Shown piece by piece: positions 45,459-53,995 of a stretch of 64,000 nucleotides of DNA (positions within the stretch are counted from its first letter, which is position 1; every line of letters begins with the position of its first letter). The stretch is taken from contig CAZVOA010000015.1 in the NCBI GenBank assembly GCA_964628465.1, positions 1 through 64,000 of the forward strand. The letters run 5' to 3'. The position numbers were made by a program, and so were the translations under genes. Below the pieces are notes generated by a model that worked only from the letters and a program-made list of their open reading frames with translations, was not told where the DNA came from and did no database searches. The stretch comes from JAFGPS01 sp964628465. Its GTDB lineage: Bacteria > Planctomycetota > Phycisphaerae > Sedimentisphaerales > Anaerobacaceae.

Positions 45459-46172
45459 TTATAGTCCGAGGAAGACGATTGCCAGGCCGCAAAGCGTTAT
45501 GCTTGTGCCGGCTATTAAATGTGAATATCGCTGTGCGTGTTTTAGCGGAATCAGGTTTATTCCTGTTCTTGCCAGCATAACGAGCGTCAGCATTGTAGAT
45601 ATTGTAGTTATTCCGAAAACAGCCGTGATGAATATCAGGCTTGAGATACTGTGTTCCGCGGCGGGGTACATCAAAAGAGGAATTAATGGTTCGCATGGCC
45701 CAAAAACGAAAATGATAAATAAAACCCAGGGAGTTACATTTACAGTTTTATCTCCATCGTGAATATGGACGTGGCCGTCCTGATGACTGTGCATATGTTT
45801 ATGGACGAATTTGTCCACATGGGCGTGGTTATGTTCGTGCGGTTTATTCCTGATTGCCTGCCGTAAGCCCCAGACCATATAGACCAGTCCAAAAGCAATA
45901 AGAAGCCATGCGGCTATATTGCCTCGGAAAGATTCGATATCAACAAGGCCCTTAACCGCCCAACCAAGAAATATGCCTACGAAACCGAGTACAATAGAGC
46001 TTGCGATATGACCCAGGCCGCAGAGAAATGTTATCACAGCCGTTTTCAAGCTGGACCATTTCCTTGCCCAGGAAATCATTATGAATGGTAAATAATGATC
46101 AGGCCCGAACAAAGTATGGAAAAAGCCGATAGAAGCGGCGGTAAGTGCAAGAGCACCCAATTCCTTAGTCAT
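45459..46172 (-). CDS. NicO/UreH-like Ni/Co membrane transporter with His-rich loop
   Basis: The 237-residue polytopic protein has the HTLFGPDHYLPF motif in the first helices, as in nickel/cobalt transporters (NicO/HupE/UreJ-related), and about six TM segments. A cytosolic or periplasmic loop of about 35 residues holds 15 His (EHNHAHVDKFVHKHMHSH), a metal-storage or sensing feature. FVFGPCEPLIPLLMYP is the second conserved block. It closes the metal ABC transporter cluster and may handle Ni for the [NiFe] Hyp system, or serve efflux. Confidence 0.8.
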   Translation of the reverse strand: MTKELGALALTAASIGFFHTLFGPDHYLPFIMISWARKWSSLKTAVITFLCGLGHIASSIVLGFVGIFLGWAVKGLVDIESFRGNIAAWLLIAFGLVYMVWGLRQAIRNKPHEHNHAHVDKFVHKHMHSHQDGHVHIHDGDKTVNVTPWVLFIIFVFGPCEPLIPLLMYPAAEHSISSLIFITAVFGITTISTMLTLVMLARTGINLIPLKHAQRYSHLIAGTSITLCGLAIVFLGL

Positions 46173-46269
46173 AAATAACCCTTAATAAAACAAGAGCATC
46201 TTATCAAGATAAGCTGACAAAAACAACTTAATTATTACGTATGGCAGGTTGTAAATGTTTTGGTAATTT

Positions 46270-47100
46270 TTAATTATGCAAGCCGGATATGTGTTTATAC
46301 AGTGTTGTCAGTGCGAAAATCACAACGCTGACGATTACAATACATGCTCCGGTAGGCAAGTTAAGGTAGTATGAAATGAAAAAACCGGCCAGAGTGCTTA
46401 GCATTCCGAAGCAGGCGGATGTTATTATAACCGGGACGTATCCTTTGCATATTTGATAAGCAGCGGCGGCGGGGCAGGTAATCAGGCTGAAAATCATCAG
46501 GCCGCCGATTAGCGGCATATTCACCGCTAAAATAATTCCGCACAGGGTCAGGAAAATGCTGTAAACGAAACTTTCATGAACTCCGGTCGCAGCAGCGATG
46601 GACCTGCTGAATAATAAAACTTTCATCTCTTTATTGAAAAGCACTACAAAAAGAACCAGCAGAACCGCAAGGGCGGCTATCGTTATAGTTCTTGTTGTGT
46701 CCACGAAAAGTATATTGCCCCAGAGCAGGCCGAGCATATCCGTTCGGCTGCCCTGATTCAGTCCTATTCCGAGAAAAGTGATGCCGAGCATGAAGCAGAA
46801 AATAATCGCGAGGCCGACATTTTTATCGAGTCTTGTTTTGTCTTCTCGTATTGTCGCTAAGCTAACCGCGGAAATAATGGATGCAAGTACACCGCCCAAA
46901 GAAGTGGTAATCGGCCATAATGTCGGATTATTGAATGAAAGCAAGCCGCCCCAAATAAAACCTGCCATAGACGCATGGGAAATGCACGTACCAATAAAAG
47001 GCATGCGCAAGCCGATTATGAATGCGCCCAACATTCCGGTGCTTGCTCCGGCTATCACACCGGCTATTATTACTGTAATAAAATATGAATCGATTGGCAT
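46270..47100 (-). CDS. Metal ABC transporter permease (ZnuB/MntB-like)
   Basis: The 276-residue integral membrane protein of the ABC-3 family has about eight TM helices: N-terminal GASTGMLGAFIIGLRMPFIG, the family loop GTCISHASMAGF near residue 35-47, and the EAA-like region IGGLMIFSLITCPAAAAY. It forms the channel with the ATPase encoded 11 nt upstream. The substrate is Zn, Mn or Fe by family; Zn is favoured by the binding protein. Confidence 0.9.
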   Translation of the reverse strand: MPIDSYFITVIIAGVIAGASTGMLGAFIIGLRMPFIGTCISHASMAGFIWGGLLSFNNPTLWPITTSLGGVLASIISAVSLATIREDKTRLDKNVGLAIIFCFMLGITFLGIGLNQGSRTDMLGLLWGNILFVDTTRTITIAALAVLLVLFVVLFNKEMKVLLFSRSIAAATGVHESFVYSIFLTLCGIILAVNMPLIGGLMIFSLITCPAAAAYQICKGYVPVIITSACFGMLSTLAGFFISYYLNLPTGACIVIVSVVIFALTTLYKHISGLHN

Positions 47101-47111
47101 TGTTTTATTTA

Positions 47112-47897
47112 TTATTTTCTAATTATATATCTTCTTCCACCAAGTTTTACTGTCTCGAACTGCATTCCGTAAGCCTGCTCGAATTCGTTTGATGAAAGTA
47201 TGTTATCAGTGTCACCGTCTGCGGTAAGATTTCCCTTGTGCATAAGAACAGTTCTTTTACAGCAGGAAGGCAGGAGGCTCGTCTCGTGCGATACCATCAG
47301 GACGGTGACTTTAGTTATATTGTAAAGTTGTTCGATGATGTCCGTAATTTGATATTTCCAGTTAAAATCAAGATTCGAGCAAGGCTCATCGAGCATCAGT
47401 ATGCTGGGATTTTGCGTCATTGCTCGTGCTATCAAAGCTTTTTGCTGCTCGCCGCCGGACAGACTTCTGAAAGTCTGATTTCGATTGTCTGCCAGTCCGA
47501 GCTTATCTATCCACTCGTCCACAATTTCATAATCATTTTTATCGAGTCTCTGCAACAGCGGCTTAATGCTTGTCCTGCCCATCGCAACAACGTCACGCAA
47601 AGTGAAAGGTAAATCCGGATTATATTCCGCCTGTTGGGGAATATAGCCGATATGTTTCCTGAAGTCGCTTTTTGCCCATGCGTTCAGATTTGTGAGATTT
47701 ATTTCATCGAATTTAATTGTACCTTTGTTTGGCTTGATAAGGCCGCAGCAAAGTCGAAGAAGTGTAGTTTTGCCGGCGCCGTTTGTTCCGATTATTCCGA
47801 GAAAGTTACCTGAATCTATTTGCAGATTTTCGATATTCAGAATAACTTTGCCTGAACGAACAACATGGATATTTGAGAGAAGCAGATTGCCGGACAT
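47112..47897 (-). CDS. Metal ABC transporter ATP-binding protein (ZnuC-like)
   Basis: The 261-residue ABC ATPase has Walker A GTNGAGKTTL, Q-loop IPQQAEYN, signature LSGGEQQKA, Walker B ILMLDEPCSNLD and H-loop MVSHET. Its ATG overlaps the stop of the upstream binding-protein gene by one nucleotide (TAATG), so translation is coupled. It energises the permease encoded next. Confidence 0.95.
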   Translation of the reverse strand: MSGNLLLSNIHVVRSGKVILNIENLQIDSGNFLGIIGTNGAGKTTLLRLCCGLIKPNKGTIKFDEINLTNLNAWAKSDFRKHIGYIPQQAEYNPDLPFTLRDVVAMGRTSIKPLLQRLDKNDYEIVDEWIDKLGLADNRNQTFRSLSGGEQQKALIARAMTQNPSILMLDEPCSNLDFNWKYQITDIIEQLYNITKVTVLMVSHETSLLPSCCKRTVLMHKGNLTADGDTDNILSSNEFEQAYGMQFETVKLGGRRYIIRK

Positions 47898-48724
47898 TAT
47901 TTTCGAGATGCCTCAATAATCGCATTTACGTTCTGCTGTACCAGCGTGTCAAAACCTGCTGTATCTGGAAAGTTACTGAAAATAACAGTTTTAATATTTA
48001 GCCTGTCCGCAAGTGAATCGGCGAGATATGTCCCTTCCTGCTTGTTGGCGATGATAAATTTTACATAATTTTGTTTTGCCAAGTTAAGGCAGTTATTTAT
48101 ATTATTAGGCGTTTCCGAATCGCTTCCGGAGAACGCCGCTACAGTCTCAAGACCGAGCCAGTTCGTGAATTCCGACTGATGTCCCGACGCGAGAACCTGT
48201 ACAGAAGAAAGGCCGGAATCTTTTATCTGTGTTTGTATATCTGTGCTTAGCTTTTCAATTCGCTCACGGACAAGATTTAATCTCTGCTCGAATAAATCTT
48301 TTTTCTCGGGGAACTCCGCCGAAAGCACATCACAAATTTCCCGGCAGGTATCAAAATATACCTGCGGCAGGCACATTCCGGGGTAAGATTTTATTAAAAT
48401 TGTTTTCAGGCCTTTGTCTTTCAAACCTGTTAAAGAATTTTCTACTTTACTCTGAAAATCGAACAGCATAAGTATCTTACAGCTGCTGAGCCGGTTCACC
48501 TGTGAAGGGGAAATATCGAAATGTCCCGGACACATTCCGGGAGGAGCAAGACAGAAAACTTCATCTGATTCGCCGCTTATATCCTGAACAGCACTTTGAA
48601 GATAAGAATTTGTTACCGCTATTTCTGATTGATTTGTCTGGCTACTTTTGTCTGCGCAGCCGGAAAGTGACAAACCTGCGAGAATTGTTAAAGCTAATAT
48701 GTGTGAAGAAAATATTTTTTGCAT
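47897..48724 (-). CDS. Metal-binding lipoprotein of the ABC transporter (ZnuA/TroA-like)
   Basis: A substrate-binding protein of the TroA/ZnuA cluster 9 type. The frame begins at 48808, but Met at 48724 starts a clean lipoprotein signal (MQKIFSSHILALTILAGLSL, lipobox LSGC), four bases after the preceding stop. The mature domain contains GMCPGHFDISPSQVNRLSSC, with metal-ligand His, DFQSKVENSLTGLK, and a later His in ASGHQSEFTNWLG. The third ligand region is ANKQEGTYLADSL. About 275 residues is normal. Confidence 0.88.
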   Translation of the reverse strand: MQKIFSSHILALTILAGLSLSGCADKSSQTNQSEIAVTNSYLQSAVQDISGESDEVFCLAPPGMCPGHFDISPSQVNRLSSCKILMLFDFQSKVENSLTGLKDKGLKTILIKSYPGMCLPQVYFDTCREICDVLSAEFPEKKDLFEQRLNLVRERIEKLSTDIQTQIKDSGLSSVQVLASGHQSEFTNWLGLETVAAFSGSDSETPNNINNCLNLAKQNYVKFIIANKQEGTYLADSLADRLNIKTVIFSNFPDTAGFDTLVQQNVNAIIEASRK

Positions 48725-48728
48725 TTTA

Positions 48729-49367
48729 TTAATTTTCGAATGTACCAATTTGGTTACCATTTTTAAGACGCACACGAGTAATAACGCCGCTGCCTTTTTT
48801 GGAGTCATACCATGTGTTTTTAGGCGCAGGATATTTTTGTTCTTTCATGCTCCTTAAATCAAAATTCGGGCCCTCGCTATAAAGAACCCAGCTTACCGGG
48901 GAGTCTTTTAAATTATAATAATTTTGTCCTTCTTCTGTTTGGCCGTATGGGAAATTCTTCGGAACCCAAAGATATGCGCCTTCCTTTTCGATTGTTGTTC
49001 GGTTATAAATCAGAGTTCCGACCGAACGATATTTATATGTATATCCGCGATTGAACCTGTCTTCTATGCCCGCCGCCATACTGCTGTCCTGTGCGGGTTT
49101 TGGGAGATATTTACCTTCCACCAATTCTATAGGAAGCTGATAATAATGATCGCCCAGAGCGCAATCCACTCGTGTCGGAGGATATTTATCGCCATTATCA
49201 AAAGAATAGGCCTCAAGCGCGAGGCCTATATCTTTTAATTCTGCGTTTACTGTTAAAATTTTAGCTTGAAGGCGCACTTTGCTTGCAACGGGAAACAATA
49301 TTCCCATTAGCAAAGAGATGATTGCTATAACAACCAGTAATTCAATTAGAGTAAACGCGTGTTTCAA
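48729..49367 (-). CDS. Type II/IV pseudopilin-like protein
   Basis: The 212 residues begin with a class III prepilin leader and the N-methylation motif FTLIELLVVIAIISLLMGIL; cleavage would precede Phe5, leaving Phe with the conserved Glu5 of the mature chain. The C-terminal part (KYPPTRVDCALGDHYYQLPI) is typical of planctomycete pseudopilins. It lies within the metal transporter cluster, 4 nt before the ZnuA-like gene. Its role there is unclear; it may assemble a short pilus or secretion pseudopilus. Confidence 0.9.
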   Translation of the reverse strand: MKHAFTLIELLVVIAIISLLMGILFPVASKVRLQAKILTVNAELKDIGLALEAYSFDNGDKYPPTRVDCALGDHYYQLPIELVEGKYLPKPAQDSSMAAGIEDRFNRGYTYKYRSVGTLIYNRTTIEKEGAYLWVPKNFPYGQTEEGQNYYNLKDSPVSWVLYSEGPNFDLRSMKEQKYPAPKNTWYDSKKGSGVITRVRLKNGNQIGTFEN

Positions 49368-49393
49368 TAAAATCCTTTTATTTTCTTCAAAAT

Positions 49394-50380
49394 TTATTTT
49401 AGCCAGTCCTCAAGGAGTTTTAAGACATCATCTTCATTAACAGTGCCATTCAAATTAATATCGCCGGGTTTATCAGCTCTGCGATGCTCTGTACTTGCTA
49501 ATACGGAACCATTCCCGTCGTAGTTCATTACATATAGCCTGTAATCACCTTTCATGCTTGAGCTTTCCTGATCCAAAATTCCAATTACATCGAAAGGTTC
49601 AGTCAGGTTATTCGAACCAGCGTATATTCCATTGCCCCGTCCCAATTTAACCTGGAACGTTTTTGTTCCATCGGTCACTAAAAATTGACCGTTCGGTTTC
49701 CAGTTTTCCATAGCCGCTACAGGGTCAACAAAATTGACATCCTTGATTTTTATCAGTCTGCCCTGGTAATATTCACAGCCGAAAAGCCTTGATTCATGGA
49801 AAACAAAATTATCCGATTCATCTTTTAAGTCATCCAGTGTTACAAGTTCCGGCCTTGGTATTCCCACGCCTTTTTCCACCAACTCGATTGTAAAATCTTT
49901 CAGCGGATCAATATTATGTTGTTCGTTTATATTATGCTTTCCTTTATACGATAGGAAAGAGCCTGTAACCCTGATTCTGTCGCCCGGTGAAAATTTTGCG
50001 GCGTTAATCCTGTTAAGTTCCGCTATGAATTCCGCGTTTGAATATCCGCCGGTAGATACCCAGGGCATGTTATCGTAGCGTTGTGCGAAAAATACTGCGG
50101 TTCCGGCATGGTCATCTCCTTCACCCTGGAAGAAAAACTGCCATTGTGCGCTAAGATTGTAGGTTTGAGTGATTGTATCATCAGGCGTTGGATCCAGCAT
50201 TTCAGCGGGATTATGAAGGATGATTCCTTCGATAGTTACTTTATCAGTAGCGCTGTAAGTATGTTCGCCTGCTGCATTTACAGCCTGAAACTCTGAATGA
50301 GTTACCTGGGCTGTTTCGGCCTGCGTAGTTCCATTAAGAATTAAATATATCAAAGCCATTACAAAAAACAAATTTTTCAT
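49394..50380 (-). CDS. Secreted protein with C-terminal dockerin-like tail
   Basis: The true start is ATG at 50380, with GGAGG in front; an upstream in-frame ATG at 50425 lacks a site and would spoil the signal. A signal peptide (MKNLFFVMALIYLILNG, then TTQA) leads into an OB-fold-like beta domain (SAQWQFFFQGEGDDHAGTAV, RIRVTGSFLSYKG), and the chain ends GDINLNGTVNEDDVLKLLEDWL, an EF-hand-like half of dockerin type I seen throughout Phycisphaerae secreted proteins. It is the first gene of the metal-transport cluster. Confidence 0.82.
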   Translation of the reverse strand: MKNLFFVMALIYLILNGTTQAETAQVTHSEFQAVNAAGEHTYSATDKVTIEGIILHNPAEMLDPTPDDTITQTYNLSAQWQFFFQGEGDDHAGTAVFFAQRYDNMPWVSTGGYSNAEFIAELNRINAAKFSPGDRIRVTGSFLSYKGKHNINEQHNIDPLKDFTIELVEKGVGIPRPELVTLDDLKDESDNFVFHESRLFGCEYYQGRLIKIKDVNFVDPVAAMENWKPNGQFLVTDGTKTFQVKLGRGNGIYAGSNNLTEPFDVIGILDQESSSMKGDYRLYVMNYDGNGSVLASTEHRRADKPGDINLNGTVNEDDVLKLLEDWLK

Positions 50381-50418
50381 TTTATCCTCCAAATAAAATA
50401 CATAATAATATAAAAAAC

Positions 50419-50454
50419 GTAACACTGTGCATAAAATATCATAAATCGTGTTAC
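50419..50454. promoter_or_regulatory. GTAACAC inverted repeat between divergent genes
   Basis: GTAACAC (50419-50425) and GTGTTAC (50448-50454) are perfect arms with a 22-nt spacer. They lie between the metal cluster (minus) and the cupin gene (plus), upstream of both. It may be the operator of a metal-responsive repressor; the arms do not match a Fur or Zur box I can name. Confidence 0.4.
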
Positions 50455-50470
50455 TGAGTCAATAAAATAA

Positions 50471-50499
50471 TTGACAAAAACCAGAAAATTTAATAAAAA
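50471..50499 (+). promoter_or_regulatory. Candidate promoter of the cupin gene
   Basis: A perfect TTGACA (50471-50476), 17-nt spacer and TAAAAA (50494-50499, 4/6 to TATAAT) lie 39 nt before the ATG at 50538. Confidence 0.5.
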
Positions 50500-50537
50500 G
50501 TTCTTTTTAATATTAAAATTTAGATTTTGGAGATTAT

Positions 50538-50873
50538 ATGGCTTCGTCACAAAAAGTATTCATTGAAAAGTTGAACGATAACCCCGAATATCAAAAACTA
50601 TTAAGCGGCGAGCCTCAAACCTGCGGAATGAGGTCTGGAAGAGTGTATTTGAAGCCCGGTGATGAGTGCGGCCAACACAGCACGAAAGCACATGAAGAAT
50701 TGCTGGTTTTTCTTGCAGGTAACGGCGAAGCCATCATTAGCGGTAAAGAGAAGTATCAGGTTGGCGTCGGTAAAATTTCTTATATTCCGCCTCATACAGA
50801 GCATAATATTAAAAATACGGGTTCTGAGCCGCTCGTTTATATATATTGTGTTGCGCCGGCTAAAGAAAATTAA
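50538..50873 (+). CDS. Cupin-domain protein
   Basis: The 111-residue single cupin has motif 1 GDECGQHSTKAHEELLVFL with metal-binding His/Glu, motif 2 in KISYIPPHTEHNIKNTG, and a closing strand LVYIYCVAP. The RBS is GGAG. Such small cupins bind metal or small ligands; a specific activity cannot be given. A palindrome follows the stop. Confidence 0.85.
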   Translation: MASSQKVFIEKLNDNPEYQKLLSGEPQTCGMRSGRVYLKPGDECGQHSTKAHEELLVFLAGNGEAIISGKEKYQVGVGKISYIPPHTEHNIKNTGSEPLVYIYCVAPAKEN

Positions 50874-50904
50874 GACAACTTTGTCAAAAAAATCATGAAA
50901 ATAT

Positions 50905-50945
50905 AATCACTTATGGAATCAATAAGAACAGTTCCATAAGTGATT
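50905..50945 (+). terminator. Hairpin after the cupin gene
   Basis: A 14-bp perfect stem, AATCACTTATGGAA / TTCCATAAGTGATT, with a 13-nt loop begins 32 nt past the cupin stop. A T-rich stretch (CATTTCAAAAAGTTTTT) follows but not immediately, so termination is likely but not certain. Confidence 0.65.
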
Positions 50946-51161
50946 CATTTCAAAAAGTTTTTCAGCGGTGAATTTCTGCTGTTTGCAAGACCTGAATCAT
51001 TTCGTTGAAATTGATTATTAAGGTAAATTACCTTGAAATTATAGGCCCAGCCAACACAAAAATATCAAAATAATTCCTTCCTGATTAAGGCCATATCAAG
51101 TATTGACGATATTTGATTAACCGTAAGTATATTTGGAAATATTATGATTTAGAGTGTTGAG

Positions 51162-53102
51162 ATGAATTTTGATATAAGCGCAGAAATTGAAAAGAGAGAA
51201 TCTTCGTCCCAAAGTTGTGAAGCATCACAATGGGAGATTCATGAGTTTTATAATGCGCTTATGAATGATTCTATTTTGGGTATTACTGTAGTTGATACCA
51301 ATTATAAAATAGTATTAACGAACTCGATGTTCTGCAAATTGTTTAATAAATCTGCGGACGAGTTTGTTGGAAAATATTGTTTCAGTGAATTTGAAAAACG
51401 TGATGAAGTATGTTCGCATTGCCCCGGCAAGCAGGCGATGGCTACAGGTGTCCCCGCGGAAGTCGAAACACAGGCAGTTCTTGATGATGGCAGAAGTATT
51501 CATGTCAAAAATCGTGCTATTCCAATTCTCTCTAATGATGGTCGGCTTAAAGGATTTATCGAGATGATAGAGGATATCGATGAAAGGAAAAAGGCCGAAG
51601 AGAAAATAAAAAAGAATGAAGAACATCTCAGGATATTAATCGATTCTATCCTTGCCGGCGTAGTAATGATTGATGCCGATACACATGCCATAATGGATTG
51701 TAATTTACAGGCACAGCAAATGATTGGCTTATCAAAAGAAGAAATTGTTGGTAAGGTCTGCCATAATTTTATATGTCCTCAAGATGAGAGTGGCTGTCCA
51801 ATAAGCGATATGTGTCAAACAGTTGATATGTCTGAACGTATTTTGTTAAGAACAGGAAAAGAGAGAGTTCCTATCTTGAAAACCGTTACTCCCATCGAAT
51901 GGTGTAATCATTCTTATTTAATAGAGAGTTTTATCGATATATCACAATTAAAAGACGCTGAACACGCGTTATGGGTATCAGAAGAACGTTTTCGTACAGC
52001 TGCCAATCTGGCCAGTGACTTAATATGGGAGCTTGATGTTCAAACAGGACGTATGGAATGGTTCGGTGACATTGACGGCAGGCTTGGTTACAAACAAGGC
52101 GAATTTCCGAGAACTTTACAGGCGTGGGAAAGTATAATTCATTTGGATGATTATCATGATGTTATTTGTCATAAGGAAGAATATATTAGAGATAATAAGC
52201 CTTATGACACTGAATATCGGGTAAGAAGAAAAGACGGGAAATATCTGTATTGGACAGATTGCGGAACGATCCTTTTCGATAAAGAAGGCAAGCCGAAAAG
52301 AATGATTGGAGTTTGCTCGGATATTACAAATCGCAGAGAGTCCGAACAAAAGCAACAGAAATTACTCGAACAGCTTAAAAAAGCTAATGATGAATTGAAA
52401 AGTTTTGCTTATATCGCATCACATGACTTAAAAGCTCCTCTTCGCGGCGTAAAAGTATTAGCGGACTGGTTATGTGATGATTATGCGGATAAACTCGGTA
52501 CTGACGGTAAAGAACATGTTGAATTGCTTGTTTCACGTGTGAATCGTATGCAGAATCTTATTAATGGCATTCTGCAATATTCCGGGATAGGACGTATTGA
52601 CGAACATATTAACGAAATCGATATCGGGCAGGTCATTGCTGATGTTATTGATTCCATTTCACCGCCGGATAATATTAAAATTATCGTTGATAAACAAATG
52701 CCTGTTATTATATACGAAAAAACAAGAATTATCCAGGTTTTTCAGAATCTTATCAGTAACGCTGTAAAGTATATGGATAAAGAAGAGGGAATAATAAGAA
52801 TAGATTTTAACGAGAATGAAGAATTCTGGCAATTCAGTATAAATGATAACGGACCTGGAATAAAACAGGAGTATTTTGAGAAAATATTCCAGATGTTCCA
52901 GACGTTATTGCCCCGTGACCAATTCGAGAGTACAGGTGTCGGTCTTCCAGTTGTGAAAAAAATTGTCGAATTGTACGGTGGGAGAATCTGGGTCGAATCC
53001 CAGGTTGGAAAAGGCAGCTCTTTTTTGTTTACAATACCTAAATATAAATTGGAAGATGAGAGGACATCAAATGAAAAACTTCAGACCAATTTTATTAGTT
53101 GA
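51162..53102 (+). CDS. Triple-PAS sensor histidine kinase (Cph1-like C-terminus)
   Basis: The 646-residue cytosolic kinase has three PAS domains at about 28-145, 150-265 and 275-400. The first two contain Cys clusters: CSHCPGKQAMATG, and CHNFICPQDESGCPISDMC. PAS3 has the GDIDGRLGYKQGEF type fold. HisKA has His in FAYIASHDLKAPLRG, and HATPase_c has NLISNAVKYMD, INDNGPGI and GVGLPVVKKIVELYGG. The Cys-rich PAS pair may bind a metal or Fe-S cluster. Its 3' end overlaps the following receiver by 32 nt. Confidence 0.92.
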   Translation: MNFDISAEIEKRESSSQSCEASQWEIHEFYNALMNDSILGITVVDTNYKIVLTNSMFCKLFNKSADEFVGKYCFSEFEKRDEVCSHCPGKQAMATGVPAEVETQAVLDDGRSIHVKNRAIPILSNDGRLKGFIEMIEDIDERKKAEEKIKKNEEHLRILIDSILAGVVMIDADTHAIMDCNLQAQQMIGLSKEEIVGKVCHNFICPQDESGCPISDMCQTVDMSERILLRTGKERVPILKTVTPIEWCNHSYLIESFIDISQLKDAEHALWVSEERFRTAANLASDLIWELDVQTGRMEWFGDIDGRLGYKQGEFPRTLQAWESIIHLDDYHDVICHKEEYIRDNKPYDTEYRVRRKDGKYLYWTDCGTILFDKEGKPKRMIGVCSDITNRRESEQKQQKLLEQLKKANDELKSFAYIASHDLKAPLRGVKVLADWLCDDYADKLGTDGKEHVELLVSRVNRMQNLINGILQYSGIGRIDEHINEIDIGQVIADVIDSISPPDNIKIIVDKQMPVIIYEKTRIIQVFQNLISNAVKYMDKEEGIIRIDFNENEEFWQFSINDNGPGIKQEYFEKIFQMFQTLLPRDQFESTGVGLPVVKKIVELYGGRIWVESQVGKGSSFLFTIPKYKLEDERTSNEKLQTNFIS

Positions 53103-53532
53103 CGATGATGATATTGACGCAATGTCAGTCAGGCGTGCTTTCAAGGAAATAAATATCACAAATCCGCTCGCGCGTTCAGTTAATGGCGAAGAAGCTTTGA
53201 AATATCTCTATGACAGATCAAATGAACTGCCGTGTTTGATTTTACTCGATATGAATATGCCTAAAATGAACGGCCTGGAATTTCTCCATGTCGTTAAAGA
53301 AGAAGATAGATTGAAGCATATACCCGTAATTGTTCTTACTACTTCCGCCGAGCAATGTGATATTAAGGAATCCTTCAAATATAGTGTAGGCGGCTATATA
53401 GTCAAACCGGTTGATTATAAAAGTTTTGTTGAGGCTATTAGAACTATCAATATGTATTGGACATTGAGTGAATTACCTTCTCCGGAAGCGAGGTTAATAG
53501 ATGCTGAATGCGAAATCAATTCTATTAGTTGA
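53071..53532 (+). CDS. Rcp1-like response regulator 1
   Basis: A receiver with the acidic pocket LLVDDDDID, phospho-acceptor Asp in LILLDMNMP, Thr pair TTSAEQC and Lys of IVKPVD. The proper start is ATG 53071, with GAGAGGACA upstream, giving 153 residues; the longer frame from 52963 would lie mostly within the kinase. It is of the Rcp1 type that pairs with phytochrome-like kinases: no output domain, with the MNMPKMNGLEFL motif. Confidence 0.9.
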   Translation: MKNFRPILLVDDDDIDAMSVRRAFKEINITNPLARSVNGEEALKYLYDRSNELPCLILLDMNMPKMNGLEFLHVVKEEDRLKHIPVIVLTTSAEQCDIKESFKYSVGGYIVKPVDYKSFVEAIRTINMYWTLSELPSPEARLIDAECEINSIS

Positions 53533-53920
53533 AGATGATAATATTGATGCCATGACAGTTGAGCGTTCTATCCGTGACCTTAGCGCAAAAGTGTCGCTTG
53601 TTCGTTCTTGTAATGGTGAAGAAGCCCTGGAATATTTACGGAATCCGAAAAATGAAAAGCCGCACATTATTCTGCTGGATTTGAATATGCCGAAAATGAA
53701 TGGCATTGAATTTCTAAGGATTATGAAGACCGATGATAAACTCAGACAAATCCCTGTCATAATATTTACATCTTCCAAAGAAGAATATGACGTAATCAAG
53801 AGTTTTGAGCTAAGTGTCGCCGGGTATATGATAAAATCTTTTGAATATCAGGAATTTCTGGAATCGATGAAAAAGCTTACTGCTTACTGGAATCTGAGTT
53901 TACTGCCTCAAAACGTATAA
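53501..53920 (+). CDS. Rcp1-like response regulator 2
   Basis: The 139-residue receiver is similar to the preceding one: LLVEDDNIDAMTVERS, LLDLNMPKMNGIEFL, FTSSKEEYDV and IKSFEYQEF. The Lys and Thr/Ser positions are conserved. Its ATG overlaps the preceding receiver by 32 nt, the same overlap as kinase/receiver 1. The paralogue pair probably arose by tandem duplication and takes phosphate from the PAS kinase. Confidence 0.9.
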   Translation: MLNAKSILLVEDDNIDAMTVERSIRDLSAKVSLVRSCNGEEALEYLRNPKNEKPHIILLDLNMPKMNGIEFLRIMKTDDKLRQIPVIIFTSSKEEYDVIKSFELSVAGYMIKSFEYQEFLESMKKLTAYWNLSLLPQNV

Positions 53921-53995
53921 TCCGCAAAATATATTGCATATAAATCATTACTTGCGATAGCACATCTTGCAAAATGCCTCATCAGCCGCTATGAT

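Noticed and set aside
48725..48808. Upstream extension of the ZnuA-like gene
   Set aside because: The extra residues lie inside the pseudopilin gene and precede a perfect lipoprotein signal starting at 48724.
52963..53070. Upstream extension of receiver 1
   Set aside because: It lies inside the histidine kinase HATPase region in another frame and does not resemble a receiver N-terminus.
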